In this document: positions 32,830-41,604 of the stretch, one piece after another
Layout: each line of letters starts with the position of its first letter
Position numbering within the stretch: position 1 is the first letter of the stretch
NCBI RefSeq assembly: GCF_019083965.1
Contig: NZ_JAHRCY010000011.1
Coordinates: 124,001-188,000, forward strand
DNA length: 64,000 nucleotides
Reading direction: 5' to 3'
Origin: Catellatospora tritici
GTDB lineage: Bacteria > Actinomycetota > Actinomycetes > Mycobacteriales > Micromonosporaceae
Notes under the pieces: model-generated
What the model was told of the DNA's origin: nothing
The model's input: only the letters and a program-made list of their open reading frames with translations
The model's database searches: none
Position numbers and translations under genes: made by a program

Positions 32830-34530
32830 TCAGCGGTTGACCGCGCTCGCGACCGCCTTCAGCGAGGCGGTGACGATGTTGGCGTCGACGCCGATGCCCC
32901 AGCGGGTCTCGCCGTCCACGTCGCACTCGACGTACGCGGCCGCCTGGGCGTCACCGCCGCTGGTCAGCGCGTGCTCGGCGTAGTCCAGCACCCGCACGCT
33001 CACGTTGTGGTCGGACAGCGCGTGGATGAACGCGTCGATCGGGCCGTTGCCCACCCCGGTCAGGCGACAGGCGTCGCCGTCGAGGTCCGCCTCGGCGACC
33101 AGCTCGACCTTGCCGTCCACGGTCGCCACCGAGTACGAGCGCACCGCCAGGCGGCGGTCGGTCAGGTACTCGTCGGCGAAGATCGAGTACATCTCGGCGG
33201 GGGTGACCTCGCCGCCGGCGTCGTCGGTGCGGCGCTGGACCACGCCGGAGAACTCGATCTGCAGGCGGCGCGGCAGGTCCAGCTGGTGCTCGGACTTCAT
33301 GATGTACGCGACGCCGCCCTTGCCCGACTGCGAGTTGACCCGGATGACGGCCTCGTACGAGCGCCCCAGGTCCTTCGGGTCGATCGGCAGGTAGGGCACG
33401 CCCCACTCGAAGTCCTTGACGGGAACCCCGGCCTGCTCCGCCTTGCGGGCGTGCGCGTCCAGGCCCTTCTTGATCGCGTCCTGGTGCGAGCCGGAGAACG
33501 CCGTGTAGACCAGGTCGCCCGCGTACGGGTGCCGCTCGTGCACCGGCAGCTGGTTGCAGTACTCCACGGCGCGCTTGATCTCGTCGATGCCGGTGAAGTC
33601 GATCTTCGGGTCGATACCCTGGCTGAACAGGTTCAGGCCCAGCGTGACCAGGTCGACGTTGCCGGTGCGCTCGCCGTTGCCGAACAGGCAGCCCTCGATC
33701 CGGTCCGCCCCGGCCAGCAGGCCCAGCTCGGCGGCGGCCACGCCGGTGCCCCGGTCGTTGTGCGGGTGCAGGCTCAGGATGACCGAGTCACGGCGCGGCA
33801 GGCGCCGGTGCATCCACTCGATCGAGTCGGCGTACACGTTGGGGGTGGCCATCTCGACCGTGGCGGGCAGGTTGATGATCAGCGGGCGCTCGGGCGTCGG
33901 GTCGATGACCTCGATCACCGCTGAGCACACCTCCAGCGCGTACTCCAGCTCCGTGCCGGTGTACGACTCGGGCGAGTACTCGTAGCGGATCTCGGTGTCC
34001 GGGGTGATCATCTCGGCGTACTTCTGGCACAGCCGGGCGCCGTCGGTGGCGATCGCGGTGATGCCGTCGGTGTCCAGCCCGAACACCACCTCGCGCTGCA
34101 GCGTGGAGGTCGAGTTGTAGAAGTGCACGATCGCGCGCCTGGCCCCGCGCAGGCTCTCGAACGTCCGCTCGATCAGGTGCTCCCGGCACTGCACCAGGAC
34201 CTGGATCGTCACGTCGTCCGGAATCAGCTGCTCCTCGATGAGCTGCCGCACGAACGAGAAGTCGGTCTCGCTGGCCGCCGGGAAACCGACCTCGATCTCC
34301 TTGTATCCCATCTTGACCAGCAGCTCGAACATGCGGCGCTTACGGTCGGGGGACATCGGGTCGATCAGGGCCTGGTTGCCGTCGCGCAGGTCCACCGCGC
34401 ACCACTGCGGGGCGGCCTCGACGCGGCGGGTGGGCCAGGTCCGGTCGGCAACGTCTACGCGGAACTGCTCGTGGTAGCCGCGATAACGCTGGAAGGGCAT
34501 CTTGCTGGGGCGCTGAGCTGCAGCAGACAT
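32830..34530 (-). CDS. leuA: 2-isopropylmalate synthase
   Basis: This 566-aa enzyme condenses acetyl-CoA with 2-oxoisovalerate, the first committed step of leucine biosynthesis. Two in-frame ATGs exist at 34539 and 34530. AAGGAG lies 1 nt before the first and 10 nt before the second, so 34530 (MSAAAQRPSKMPFQRY) is favoured. The TIM-barrel catalytic domain has RDGNQALIDPM, metal-binding SLHPHNDRGTG, and GCLFGNGERTGNVDLVTL. The C-terminal regulatory (LeuA dimer) domain gives leucine feedback inhibition: VELVAEADLDGDACRLTGVGNGPIDAFIHAL. This is the long actinobacterial/yeast-like class. It stands alone with no leuBCD nearby. I saw no convincing leader peptide rich in Leu codons upstream. Confidence 0.96.
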   Translation of the reverse strand: MSAAAQRPSKMPFQRYRGYHEQFRVDVADRTWPTRRVEAAPQWCAVDLRDGNQALIDPMSPDRKRRMFELLVKMGYKEIEVGFPAASETDFSFVRQLIEEQLIPDDVTIQVLVQCREHLIERTFESLRGARRAIVHFYNSTSTLQREVVFGLDTDGITAIATDGARLCQKYAEMITPDTEIRYEYSPESYTGTELEYALEVCSAVIEVIDPTPERPLIINLPATVEMATPNVYADSIEWMHRRLPRRDSVILSLHPHNDRGTGVAAAELGLLAGADRIEGCLFGNGERTGNVDLVTLGLNLFSQGIDPKIDFTGIDEIKRAVEYCNQLPVHERHPYAGDLVYTAFSGSHQDAIKKGLDAHARKAEQAGVPVKDFEWGVPYLPIDPKDLGRSYEAVIRVNSQSGKGGVAYIMKSEHQLDLPRRLQIEFSGVVQRRTDDAGGEVTPAEMYSIFADEYLTDRRLAVRSYSVATVDGKVELVAEADLDGDACRLTGVGNGPIDAFIHALSDHNVSVRVLDYAEHALTSGGDAQAAAYVECDVDGETRWGIGVDANIVTASLKAVASAVNR

Positions 34531-34750
34531 GGGTTCCATGCTCCTTGAAAGTCATGCGGGTCGCGCGATCCGACGCGGTTGTGTGGGCAAGCACACGAGG
34601 ATGTGGATCGATGTCGTTGACCTGGCAACAGAAATGCCGGGACCGGGAGCTGAGCGGAAACCGGCTAACGGGCACGCGCCGTCACTCCGCGACGAGGTGC
34701 CGGTGTTGCTGCGCAGTGGGCAGCGGCTAGGCCTCGTCGCGGCAGCGAAG

Positions 34751-34838
34751 CAGGAGGCTCACGTACCGCATGATGGTTGTCGACTTTACGCCGCCGTGGC
34801 CGCTGCGGGAGTGGTTGCCCGAAGATTGGGACGCGAGT
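34751..34838. repeat. Duplicated segment, copy 1 (3' end of MFS permease A)
   Basis: About 88 bp that match 36258-36342 at roughly nine in ten positions, including CAGGAGGCT-ACGTACCGCATGATGG. Here the segment encodes the last codons of the permease; in copy 2 it is non-coding. It marks the end of a tandem duplication of the permease gene. Confidence 0.75.
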
Positions 34839-36036
34839 CGGCCGCACGTGCCACGACCGGCCCGATGACCAGCGCGCCGACCGCGAACATCGCCGCGATT
34901 GCGAGCCAGCCCCAACCGCCCGTGGTCACCGCCAGCGCGATCAGCCCCGCCGGGGCGATCATCGACTGCGCCGAGGTGCCCATCCGGAACGCCCCGAGAT
35001 AGGCGCCGCGCCGATCCGGCGGCGGCAGCTCGGCCATCACCGTCCACGCCCCGGCCGAGTAGAGCAGCTCGGACATGGTCAGCAGCACCGTCGCCCCGAA
35101 CATCGCCGCCATCGTCGGCCACCCGGTGGTGCCGCCCGCGAGCAGGTAGATCGGGCAGCCCAGCGTGGCGGCCAGGGCACCCAGGCGCAGCGAGCGGACT
35201 GCCCCGGTCAGGGTGTGCGTGCCACGCGTCAGCGCCACCTGCATTGTCGTCGCCATGAGCGTGTTGGTGACCGTCAGCACGCCGAGCCACCAGCGCGGCG
35301 CGTCGGTGTTGTGCAGCAGCCACAGCGGAGCCACCTCCATCGCGACCGTCATGTAGCAGGCCAGCACCGCGCAGACGGCGGTGACCGCGAGGTAGGGCCG
35401 GTCGCGGAAGACCTCGCTCGCCCGGGGGCGCTCCGCTCGCTGCTCCCGGTGGCGCACGAGGGCGGGCAGCCTGGTGACGAAGAAGGAGTTGGCCAGCAGC
35501 ACCACGCTGTTGACCAGCACCATGCCGTAGTACCCGGGAAGGGTGTCCAGCGCCAGCGCCAGCGCCGCCAGCCCGGCCCCGAGCGACCAGCCGACGTTGA
35601 GCCAGGAGCGGGAGAACGCCTGGGTGCGCACCCGGTCCTCCGGCGCCAGCGCCTCGATCAGGTACACGCTGCGCCCCGCCTGCGCCACCATCGCCACCAG
35701 TTCCAGCAGCACCATGACCGCGATGAAGCCGACGAACCCCCGCACCAGGGGCCACAGCGCGAACAGCAGCCCCTGCACCGCCGTTACTCGGCCCCACAGC
35801 AGCAGCGGCCCCACCCGGTCGGCCAGCGCGCTCAGCGGGACAGCGAGCAGCAACGCGGCCGCCGCCGCCGCGGACAGGCCCAGGCCGATCTCGTGCGGGC
35901 GCAGGCCGACGACCCTGGTGAAGAAGACGGCGCTACCGGTCAGGAACGTGCCGTAGCCGATGCCCACCAACAGGCTCTGCGTGGCCAGCCGCCGGGCGAT
36001 CCCGGCAGGCGGAATCAAGTTCTTGCGTACCCCCAT
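34786..36036 (-). CDS. MFS permease A (tandem duplicate, 12 TM)
   Basis: A 416-aa permease read from ATG 36036 (MGVRKNLIPPAGIARRLATQSLL), matching the start of its paralogue; longer frames are unlikely. Hydrophobic segments fit 12 TM helices in two halves with a cytoplasmic loop RHREQRAERPRASEVFRDRPY. The motif-A-like ALADRVGPLLLWG is degenerate. QAGRSVYLIEALAPEDRVRTQAFSRSWLNVGWSLGAG is strongly shared with copy B and typical of actinobacterial MFS exporters of unknown substrate. It is about two thirds identical to the next gene and has a C-terminus extended into the duplicated 3' segment. It probably exports small molecules. The ArsR-like gene beyond copy B may regulate both. Confidence 0.87.
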   Translation of the reverse strand: MGVRKNLIPPAGIARRLATQSLLVGIGYGTFLTGSAVFFTRVVGLRPHEIGLGLSAAAAAALLLAVPLSALADRVGPLLLWGRVTAVQGLLFALWPLVRGFVGFIAVMVLLELVAMVAQAGRSVYLIEALAPEDRVRTQAFSRSWLNVGWSLGAGLAALALALDTLPGYYGMVLVNSVVLLANSFFVTRLPALVRHREQRAERPRASEVFRDRPYLAVTAVCAVLACYMTVAMEVAPLWLLHNTDAPRWWLGVLTVTNTLMATTMQVALTRGTHTLTGAVRSLRLGALAATLGCPIYLLAGGTTGWPTMAAMFGATVLLTMSELLYSAGAWTVMAELPPPDRRGAYLGAFRMGTSAQSMIAPAGLIALAVTTGGWGWLAIAAMFAVGALVIGPVVARAADSRPNLRATTPAAATAA

Positions 36037-36351
36037 GCCGGACATTTCACCGGACGGCCGCAGCTTTCGCTGTCCCATGGCCGCTGACCTGCGTGCCAGG
36101 ATCCTTCGCCGAAGCGGGAGACCATGCGGTTCCACCGATCCCACAGCTCAGGACCGGCCACGTAGTCGACGATGTCGTACGCCGGCCGATCGAATGCCAA
36201 CGCGGACCAAGCCGTTGTAGGCCGAGATGCGACGTCGCGGCTATGGCAGGAGACAAACAGGAGGCTGACGTACCGCATGATGGTTGTCGACCTTACGCCG
36301 CGTGGCCGTTGCGGGAGTGGTTGCCCGAAGACTGGGAGCGAGCCTGCCTCA
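36037..36351. other. Intergenic region between the two MFS duplicates
   Basis: The part at 36258-36342 is the second copy of the 3' segment listed at 34751. A frame on the minus strand (36015-36278, MRYVSLLF...) starts inside that segment and has no recognisable homologue, so I do not call it. The rest shows no terminator or promoter I can support. Confidence 0.4.
36258..36342. repeat. Duplicated segment, copy 2 (downstream of MFS permease B)
   Basis: It matches 34751-34838. The stop codon of permease B lies at 36352, before this segment, so what is coding in copy 1 is untranslated here. Homology ends abruptly near 36258, which gives one boundary of the duplication. Confidence 0.75.
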
Positions 36352-37590
36352 TCAGGCAGGCGACGGCACCGGGGCCAGGTCGGTGCGACTGCGCGTGGCC
36401 CGCAGCACGATCGGGCCCACCGCGAGCGCCCCCGTGGCGAACAAGCCCGAGATCGCCAGCCAGCCCCACCCGCCGGTGCTCACCGCCAGCGAGATCAGCG
36501 CCGCCGGGGCCAGCATGTTCTGCATCGAGCCACCCATCTTGAACGCCCCGACGTAGGCGCCGCGCTGGTCCGCCGGAGGCAGCTCCGCCATCATCGTCCA
36601 GGCACCCGCCGACTGCCATAGCTCGGACAGGGTGAGCAGCACCGTCGCGAGCAGCAGCAGCGCCAGCGTCAGCATGCCCGAAGCGCCCCCGGCCAGCAGG
36701 TAGACCGGGCAGCCCAGCATCGCCGCGACTGCGCCGAGGCGCAGGGACCGGACCGCACCGCCGATGGTGTGACTGCCCCTGGTCATCGCGACCTGCATTG
36801 TCGTGGCCATCAGGGTGTTCGTGACCGTCAGCACGCCCAGCCACCACCGTGGCGCGTCGGTGTGCTGCAGGAGCCACAGCGGGGCGACTTCCATCTCGAT
36901 GGTGATGTAGGACGCCAGCACGGCACAGACGGCGGTGACCGCCAGGAAGGGCCGGTCCGCGAAGACCGCCCAAGGCCGGGTCGTCGGGGCCGATCCCGAA
37001 CGCGCGTGCTCGGGGGCGGGCAGGCGGCTGATGAAGACGGCGTTGCCAAGCAGCACGACGCTGTTGACCAGCACCAGCGAGTAGTACGCCGGGAGGGTGT
37101 CGATCGCCAGCGCGAGCGCGGCCAGCCCCGCCCCGAGCGACCACCCGACGTTCAGCCAGGAGCGGGAGAAGGCCTGCGTACGCACCCGGTTCTCCGGGGT
37201 GAGCGACTCCATCAGGTACACGTTGCGTCCGGCCTGGGCCACCGTGCCGACCAGTTCCAGGGCGATCATCGCCACGAGGAAGGTCCAGAACCCGCGGGCC
37301 AGCGGCCACACGGCGAAGAGCAGGCCCTGGAGTGTGACGCCGCTCACCCACATCCGCTGGGACCCGAACCGGTCCGCGAGGGCGCTCAGCGGCACCGACG
37401 TGACCAGCGCGGTGGCCGCGGCGGCGGACAGTCCGATGCCGATCTCGTGCGGACGCAGCCCGACGACTTGCGTGAAGAAGACGGCACTGCCGGTGAGGAA
37501 GGTGCCCTGGCCGATGCCGAAGAGCAGGTTCTGGGTCGCCAGCTTCCGGGTCAGACCGGCGGGCGGGATGAGGTTGTCGCGTAGGCCCAT
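36352..37590 (-). CDS. MFS permease B (tandem duplicate, 12 TM)
   Basis: A 412-aa permease from ATG 37590 (MGLRDNLIPPAGLTRKLATQNLLFGIGQGTFLTGSAVFF). A GTG at 37614 would add eight residues. Its pattern of 12 TM helices and its conserved blocks (VGLRPHEIGIGLSAAAATAL; WLNVGWSLGAGLAALALAIDTLP; WWLGVLTVTNTLMATTMQVAMTRGSHT) parallel permease A throughout. It lies head to head with the ArsR/DUF5937 regulator at 37665, with 74 bp between them. That arrangement suggests the regulator controls this gene and possibly copy A. Substrate unknown. Confidence 0.87.
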   Translation of the reverse strand: MGLRDNLIPPAGLTRKLATQNLLFGIGQGTFLTGSAVFFTQVVGLRPHEIGIGLSAAAATALVTSVPLSALADRFGSQRMWVSGVTLQGLLFAVWPLARGFWTFLVAMIALELVGTVAQAGRNVYLMESLTPENRVRTQAFSRSWLNVGWSLGAGLAALALAIDTLPAYYSLVLVNSVVLLGNAVFISRLPAPEHARSGSAPTTRPWAVFADRPFLAVTAVCAVLASYITIEMEVAPLWLLQHTDAPRWWLGVLTVTNTLMATTMQVAMTRGSHTIGGAVRSLRLGAVAAMLGCPVYLLAGGASGMLTLALLLLATVLLTLSELWQSAGAWTMMAELPPADQRGAYVGAFKMGGSMQNMLAPAALISLAVSTGGWGWLAISGLFATGALAVGPIVLRATRSRTDLAPVPSPA

Positions 37591-37664
37591 GGCAGCGATT
37601 CCAGCGGGTTCCACCCGGACGCGGAAACCTTTTAGGCTGGGCCGAATCGAAGCGGGGGTACGGG

Positions 37665-38654
37665 GTGAGCCAGGTCAGATTCGGATCGATGGACGCCGTC
37701 GAGGTGCGGTTCAGGTGCTCGCCGGTCTGGGAGACGCTCGCGGGTTTCTGGGCGCTGAAACATCCCCGGCGGCACGCCGTGCACCAGCCGTGGCTGCGCC
37801 AGGTCCGCCCGCTGCTACGGCGGCCTGACCTGGCCGGTCACGTCGCGGTCATCGCACCCTTCATGTGGAACCGGGGCTGGCTGCCCGACTTCCTCACCCC
37901 GCCCCCGGCCGGGCCGGGAGATCTCTTCGAACAGGAACTGGCGGCGCTGGCCGCGACTGCGCCGGAGCGGGTCAGGGACGAGATCGCCGCGATCCACCGG
38001 CTCCGGCCGCTGCACGACGGCGCGCTCGCCGTCGCCGCCGACCCGGAGGCGATGCTGCCCCGGCTGGTCGAAGCCATGCGCAGGTGGCACGACGCGGCGA
38101 TCGCGCCCTACTGGCCGCGTATCCGAGCGCTGCTGGAGGCCGACATCGCGGCGCGCGGGCAGTGCCTGGCCGAGTCGGGCCTGCGCGGCCTGTTCGACTC
38201 GCTGCACCCGACCATGCGCTGGGACGGCGACCGGATCGTCACCCGGGACCGCTGGAATCTCGATCTCAGCGTGCGCGGCCGTGGCCTGACCCTGATGCCC
38301 AGCATCTTCGCCGACCGCAACGTGCTGTGGAACGTCGGCGACCACGTCGCGCCCTGCGCGATGTACCCGGTCCGGGCGGTGGCCACGCTGTGGGAGGGTC
38401 AGCTCGCGGCTTCCGGCAGCGGCCTGGTCCGGGTGGTGGGCCCGGCGCGGGCCCGACTGCTGGAGCTGGCCCGCGGCCCGGTGACGACCAGTGGTCTGGC
38501 CCAGCTCACCGGCCTGTCCGCGGGCGCGGTGTCACAGCACCTGAGCGCGCTGCACGACGCGGGCCTGATGCAGCGCCGCCGCGACCGCAGGCAGGTCCTC
38601 TACCAGCTGACCACCGTCGGTGAGGCGCTGCTGGATGCAGGCGTCACTCGCTGA
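37665..38654 (+). CDS. ArsR-type winged-helix regulator with DUF5937 domain
   Basis: A 329-aa regulator from GTG 37665. Residues up to about 235 form the DUF5937-type sensor domain (VEVRFRCSPVWETLAGFWALKHPRRHAVHQPWL...); the C-terminal 80 residues carry an ArsR-like HTH: ARARLLELARGPVTTSGLAQLTGLSAGAVSQHLSALHDAGLMQRRRDRRQVLYQLTTVGEALL. This domain order is common in actinobacterial transcription factors, often next to transport or antibiotic genes. It is divergent from MFS permease B, so it likely senses a small molecule and controls export. The C-terminal codons overlap the end of the Uma2 gene on the other strand by 11 bp. The ligand is unknown. Confidence 0.85.
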   Translation: MSQVRFGSMDAVEVRFRCSPVWETLAGFWALKHPRRHAVHQPWLRQVRPLLRRPDLAGHVAVIAPFMWNRGWLPDFLTPPPAGPGDLFEQELAALAATAPERVRDEIAAIHRLRPLHDGALAVAADPEAMLPRLVEAMRRWHDAAIAPYWPRIRALLEADIAARGQCLAESGLRGLFDSLHPTMRWDGDRIVTRDRWNLDLSVRGRGLTLMPSIFADRNVLWNVGDHVAPCAMYPVRAVATLWEGQLAASGSGLVRVVGPARARLLELARGPVTTSGLAQLTGLSAGAVSQHLSALHDAGLMQRRRDRRQVLYQLTTVGEALLDAGVTR

Positions 38655-39201
38655 CCAGCCGGGAGACCATACGGTGCCCGCCGACCTCGTACGCCCCGTC
38701 GCGCAGGACATGCATGGTGACCATGCCATCGACCTGGTCGGCGTCGGCATCGCCGCGGACGATCCAGTAGTGCTCGATGCCGAGGGCGGCGTACACCGCG
38801 AACTTCGCGACGGCGTCGTTCTCCTCGCTGCGGTCGGAGACGGCCTCGACGACGACGTGGATGACACCCGCGTCGTGTGTCGTGTCGCGAGGCCTGGGTC
38901 GATGACCGGAGACGAAGACGACCCCGTCGGCGACGAAGTTGTTGCGGCCGCTGCCACCGCGGACGAAGCCGCTGTCCGCGACGTACTGCTCGCCGGCGAC
39001 CTCGTGCCCATCGCGGCGCCAGTGTTCCAGGATCATCAGGATGATCTGCCAGTGCCAGACGGTGACCGGCATGTAAACGAGTTCCAGCCTTCCGTCATGC
39101 AGCTCCCACGCCCAACCTCGGTTGGGGGTCGGCAGATTCTCGAACGTCGCGCGTGTGATCACGCCGTCGCTGGGCAGGTCGATGGTCACAGTCACGATCA
39201 T
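38644..39201 (-). CDS. Uma2 family (DUF820) restriction-endonuclease-like protein
   Basis: A 185-aa protein from ATG 39201 with GGAGGG upstream. It has the Uma2 pattern: NRGWAWELHDGRLELVYMPVTVWHWQIILMILEHW at the N-terminus (E of the core), then FVADGVVFVSG (catalytic D) and VIHVVVEAVSDRSEENDAVAKFAVYAALGIEHYWIV (E-x-x-S and K). These form a PD-(D/E)xK nuclease fold. The family is greatly expanded in cyanobacteria and actinobacteria, yet its biological role remains unclear. The gene is alone on its strand and converges with the ArsR gene. Confidence 0.88.
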   Translation of the reverse strand: MIVTVTIDLPSDGVITRATFENLPTPNRGWAWELHDGRLELVYMPVTVWHWQIILMILEHWRRDGHEVAGEQYVADSGFVRGGSGRNNFVADGVVFVSGHRPRPRDTTHDAGVIHVVVEAVSDRSEENDAVAKFAVYAALGIEHYWIVRGDADADQVDGMVTMHVLRDGAYEVGGHRMVSRLVSE

Positions 39202-39299
39202 CACCCTCCCTGCTCCGTGCGTACGGAAAATCAGCCTACCGGCGCGAGGCGGTCCAGAGGTACCACCAATTCGCGCCGGTCGACGTCGTCGCCGACGGC

Positions 39300-40085
39300 T
39301 CAGGCCTTCGGGGACGGGCTCGGGGTGCCGGAGGCGGAGACCGACGGGCTGGGCGACGGCGGGGCCTTGATGGGCAGCGGCTGGCCGGGGACGACCGGGC
39401 CGGGCAGCTGCACACTCTGCGGCCCGGGTGCGGGCGGTCCCGCCAGCATCAGCGTGCCGAAGCCGACCCGTGCCGCGGTCAGCGTGCCGTCGGACTCGAA
39501 GCAGTAGATGCCCGCGTCCATGGGCAGCTTGAGGCTGGCCGCGGACGACTCCACCGAGTAGCAGCGGCCGGCGGCGCCGGGCAGCGTGTCGACCTCGGCC
39601 ACGGCCAGGGCCGCCCGGCGGTCGGTGAGCACGCCGAGCCAGTCGGTGACCAGGTGCTCCAGCTTCACGTCGGCCTTGGTGGGCAGCGGGCCGGGCAGCC
39701 GTACGCAGCCGGAGTAGGGGTGGTTGCCCGCGGGCAGGGCGCACTGGTGCAGCGCCCCGGCGGTCCACACCAGCGCGATGTCGACCTGGCCGCTGTTCGC
39801 ACCGCCGGGCAGGTCGATCCGCCAGGAACGGTCGATCGCCCGGGTGATGGTGACCCGGCGCACCGGCCGCTTCGGTGACGTGAACGTGTACGTCGCGACC
39901 TGCTTGAGGTCCTTGGCGGCCGCGGCCCGTCCGGCGAGCTGGGCGCGCGGCTCGGTGGCCTCCACGGGCCCGGCGACGGTCGTCGCGGTGGCGCTCGGTG
40001 TCGCCTGCGGGACGTTGTCTCCGCAGCCCGACAGGGCCAGACTCGCGACGATCAAGGCAAGGGGGGTGAGGGTAGCCCGACGCAC
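39300..40085 (-). CDS. Lipoprotein of unknown function
   Basis: A 261-aa protein read from GTG 40085 (MRRATLTPLALIVASLALSGC); the lipobox LSGC acylates Cys 21. A Thr/Ala-rich linker leads to a domain with KDLKQVATYTFTSPKRPVRRVTITRAIDRSWRIDLPGG, a beta-strand pattern like LolA/LppX-type or LpqN-type lipid-binding folds, though I cannot assign one. Two Cys pairs lie mid-protein (HQCALPAGNHPYSGC; GRCYSV...GIYCFES). The tail is Pro/Ser-rich (APPSPSPSVSASGTPSPSP). It lies divergently to lysC; no operon partner is present. Confidence 0.7.
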   Translation of the reverse strand: MRRATLTPLALIVASLALSGCGDNVPQATPSATATTVAGPVEATEPRAQLAGRAAAAKDLKQVATYTFTSPKRPVRRVTITRAIDRSWRIDLPGGANSGQVDIALVWTAGALHQCALPAGNHPYSGCVRLPGPLPTKADVKLEHLVTDWLGVLTDRRAALAVAEVDTLPGAAGRCYSVESSAASLKLPMDAGIYCFESDGTLTAARVGFGTLMLAGPPAPGPQSVQLPGPVVPGQPLPIKAPPSPSPSVSASGTPSPSPKA

Positions 40086-40338
40086 CGGCCCATTGTCGTC
40101 TTCCGGCTCAACTCTCCGGCGTATCGCGCTCGGTGTGGCGGGTGTCACAGTCCAGATTTCTTCCGGCCGGACCGCGAACGCGGCGGACGTCCGGAGGGCG
40201 GGGGAGCCGGTGCGGCAGAGGATCTCGTACGCCGTCAGCCTGGCCGCCCGACTGCTGGGATCGAGCCGCAGGTGCCCGGTGGGGGCGCGGTTAAGCTGAG
40301 ACGTCCCTAAGCCCTGACGTGGAGAGGAGCCCGGCACC

Positions 40339-41604
40339 GTGGCCCTCGTGGTGCAGAAGTACGGCGGTTCGTCGGTCGCCAACGCCGAGCGGATCAAGCG
40401 GGTAGCCGAGCGGATCGTGGCGACGCGCAAGGCCGGCAACGACGTGTGCGTGGTCGTCTCGGCGATGGGCGACACGACGGACGAGCTGATCGACCTGGCT
40501 CACCAGGTGAGCCCCCTGCCGCCCGGTCGCGAGTTCGACATGCTGCTCACCGCGGGTGAGCGTATCTCGATGGCGCTGCTGGCGATGGCGATCCACAACC
40601 TGGGCTACGAGGCCCGGTCGTACACGGGGTCGCAGGCGGGCGTGATCACCACGTCGACGCACGGCAAGGCGCGCATCATCGACGTGACGCCGGGCCGGTT
40701 GCGCGGCGCTCTCGACGAGGGCGCGATCGTGATCGTGGCGGGCTTCCAGGGCGTCTCCCAGGACACCAAGGACATCACCACGCTCGGCCGGGGCGGCTCG
40801 GACACCACCGCGGTGGCGCTGGCCGCCGCGCTCAAGGCCGACGTGTGCGAGATCTACACCGATGTGGACGGCGTGTTCAGCGCCGACCCGCGGATCGTGC
40901 CCAACGCCAAGAAGGTCGAGCAGATCACCTACGAGGAGATGCTCGAAATGGCCGCGAGCGGGGCGAAGGTGCTGGTGCTGCGCTGTGTGGAGTACGCGCG
41001 CCGCTTCAACATGCCGATTCACGTCCGTTCGTCGTACACGAACAAGCCCGGCACCCTGGTGACTGGATCAATGGAGGACCTTTCCGTGGAGCAAGCACTC
41101 ATCACCGGCGTGGCCCACGACCGCGGCGAAGCGAAGATCACGATCGTCTCCGTCCCGGACGAGCCGGGCGAGGCCGCGAACATCTTCCGCGCGCTGGCCG
41201 ATGCCGAGATCAACATCGACATGATCGTGCAGAACGTCTCCACCGAGGCCTCCGGCCGCACCGACATCTCGTTCACGCTGCCCAAGGTCGACGGCCCCAC
41301 CGCGATGGCCGCGCTGCAGAAGGTCCAGGAGCGCGTCGGCTTCAAGGGCCTGCTCTACGACGACCACATCGGCAAGATCTCGCTGGTCGGCGCCGGTATG
41401 CGCTCCAACCCGGGTGTCACCGCGACGTTCTGTGAGGCGCTGGCCCGCGCGGGCGTCAACATCGAGATCATCTCCACCTCGGAGATCCGGATCTCCGTCG
41501 TCTGCCGCGACACCGACCTCGACGAGGCCGTCCGCGCGGTCCACGACGCGTTCGACCTCGGCGGCGCCGAGGAGGCCGTGGTCTACGCCGGTACCGGCAG
41601 GTGA
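40339..41604 (+). CDS. lysC: Aspartate kinase, alpha subunit frame (contains beta-subunit start)
   Basis: A 421-aa enzyme phosphorylating aspartate, first step to Lys, Thr, Met and diaminopimelate. The GTG start 40339 has GAGAGGAG upstream. Kinase motifs: MALVVQKYGGSSVANAERIK, VVVSAMGDTTDELI, LLTAGERISMALL, and GRGGSDTTAVALAAAL. Two ACT domains at the C-terminus (around residues 265-410) carry the feedback site, e.g. NIDMIVQNVSTEASGRTDISF and STSEIRISVVCRDTDLDEAV. The stop overlaps the asd GTG by 4 bp. The alpha/beta overlap typical of Corynebacterium and other actinobacteria is supported by an internal ribosome site at 41073. Confidence 0.97.
   Translation: MALVVQKYGGSSVANAERIKRVAERIVATRKAGNDVCVVVSAMGDTTDELIDLAHQVSPLPPGREFDMLLTAGERISMALLAMAIHNLGYEARSYTGSQAGVITTSTHGKARIIDVTPGRLRGALDEGAIVIVAGFQGVSQDTKDITTLGRGGSDTTAVALAAALKADVCEIYTDVDGVFSADPRIVPNAKKVEQITYEEMLEMAASGAKVLVLRCVEYARRFNMPIHVRSSYTNKPGTLVTGSMEDLSVEQALITGVAHDRGEAKITIVSVPDEPGEAANIFRALADAEINIDMIVQNVSTEASGRTDISFTLPKVDGPTAMAALQKVQERVGFKGLLYDDHIGKISLVGAGMRSNPGVTATFCEALARAGVNIEIISTSEIRISVVCRDTDLDEAVRAVHDAFDLGGAEEAVVYAGTGR
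41073..41604 (+). promoter_or_regulatory. Internal start for the lysC beta subunit
   Basis: GGAGG at 41073-41077 lies 8 nt before an in-frame GTG at 41086. Translation from there gives 172 residues (VEQALITGVAHD...) containing only the two ACT domains. The known C. glutamicum beta subunit begins at the equivalent point and has the same length, so independent translation of a regulatory subunit is likely. The listed span covers the ribosome site and this nested frame. Confidence 0.7.

Noticed and set aside
34540..34785. A possible leucine leader peptide or attenuator upstream of leuA
   Set aside because: The minus strand has a GTGTG/CACAC hairpin but no short frame rich in Leu codons with a ribosome site.
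36015..36278. An 87-codon minus-strand frame between the MFS duplicates
   Set aside because: Its start lies inside the duplicated 3' segment and its end overlaps permease A; no family recognised and no counterpart after copy A.
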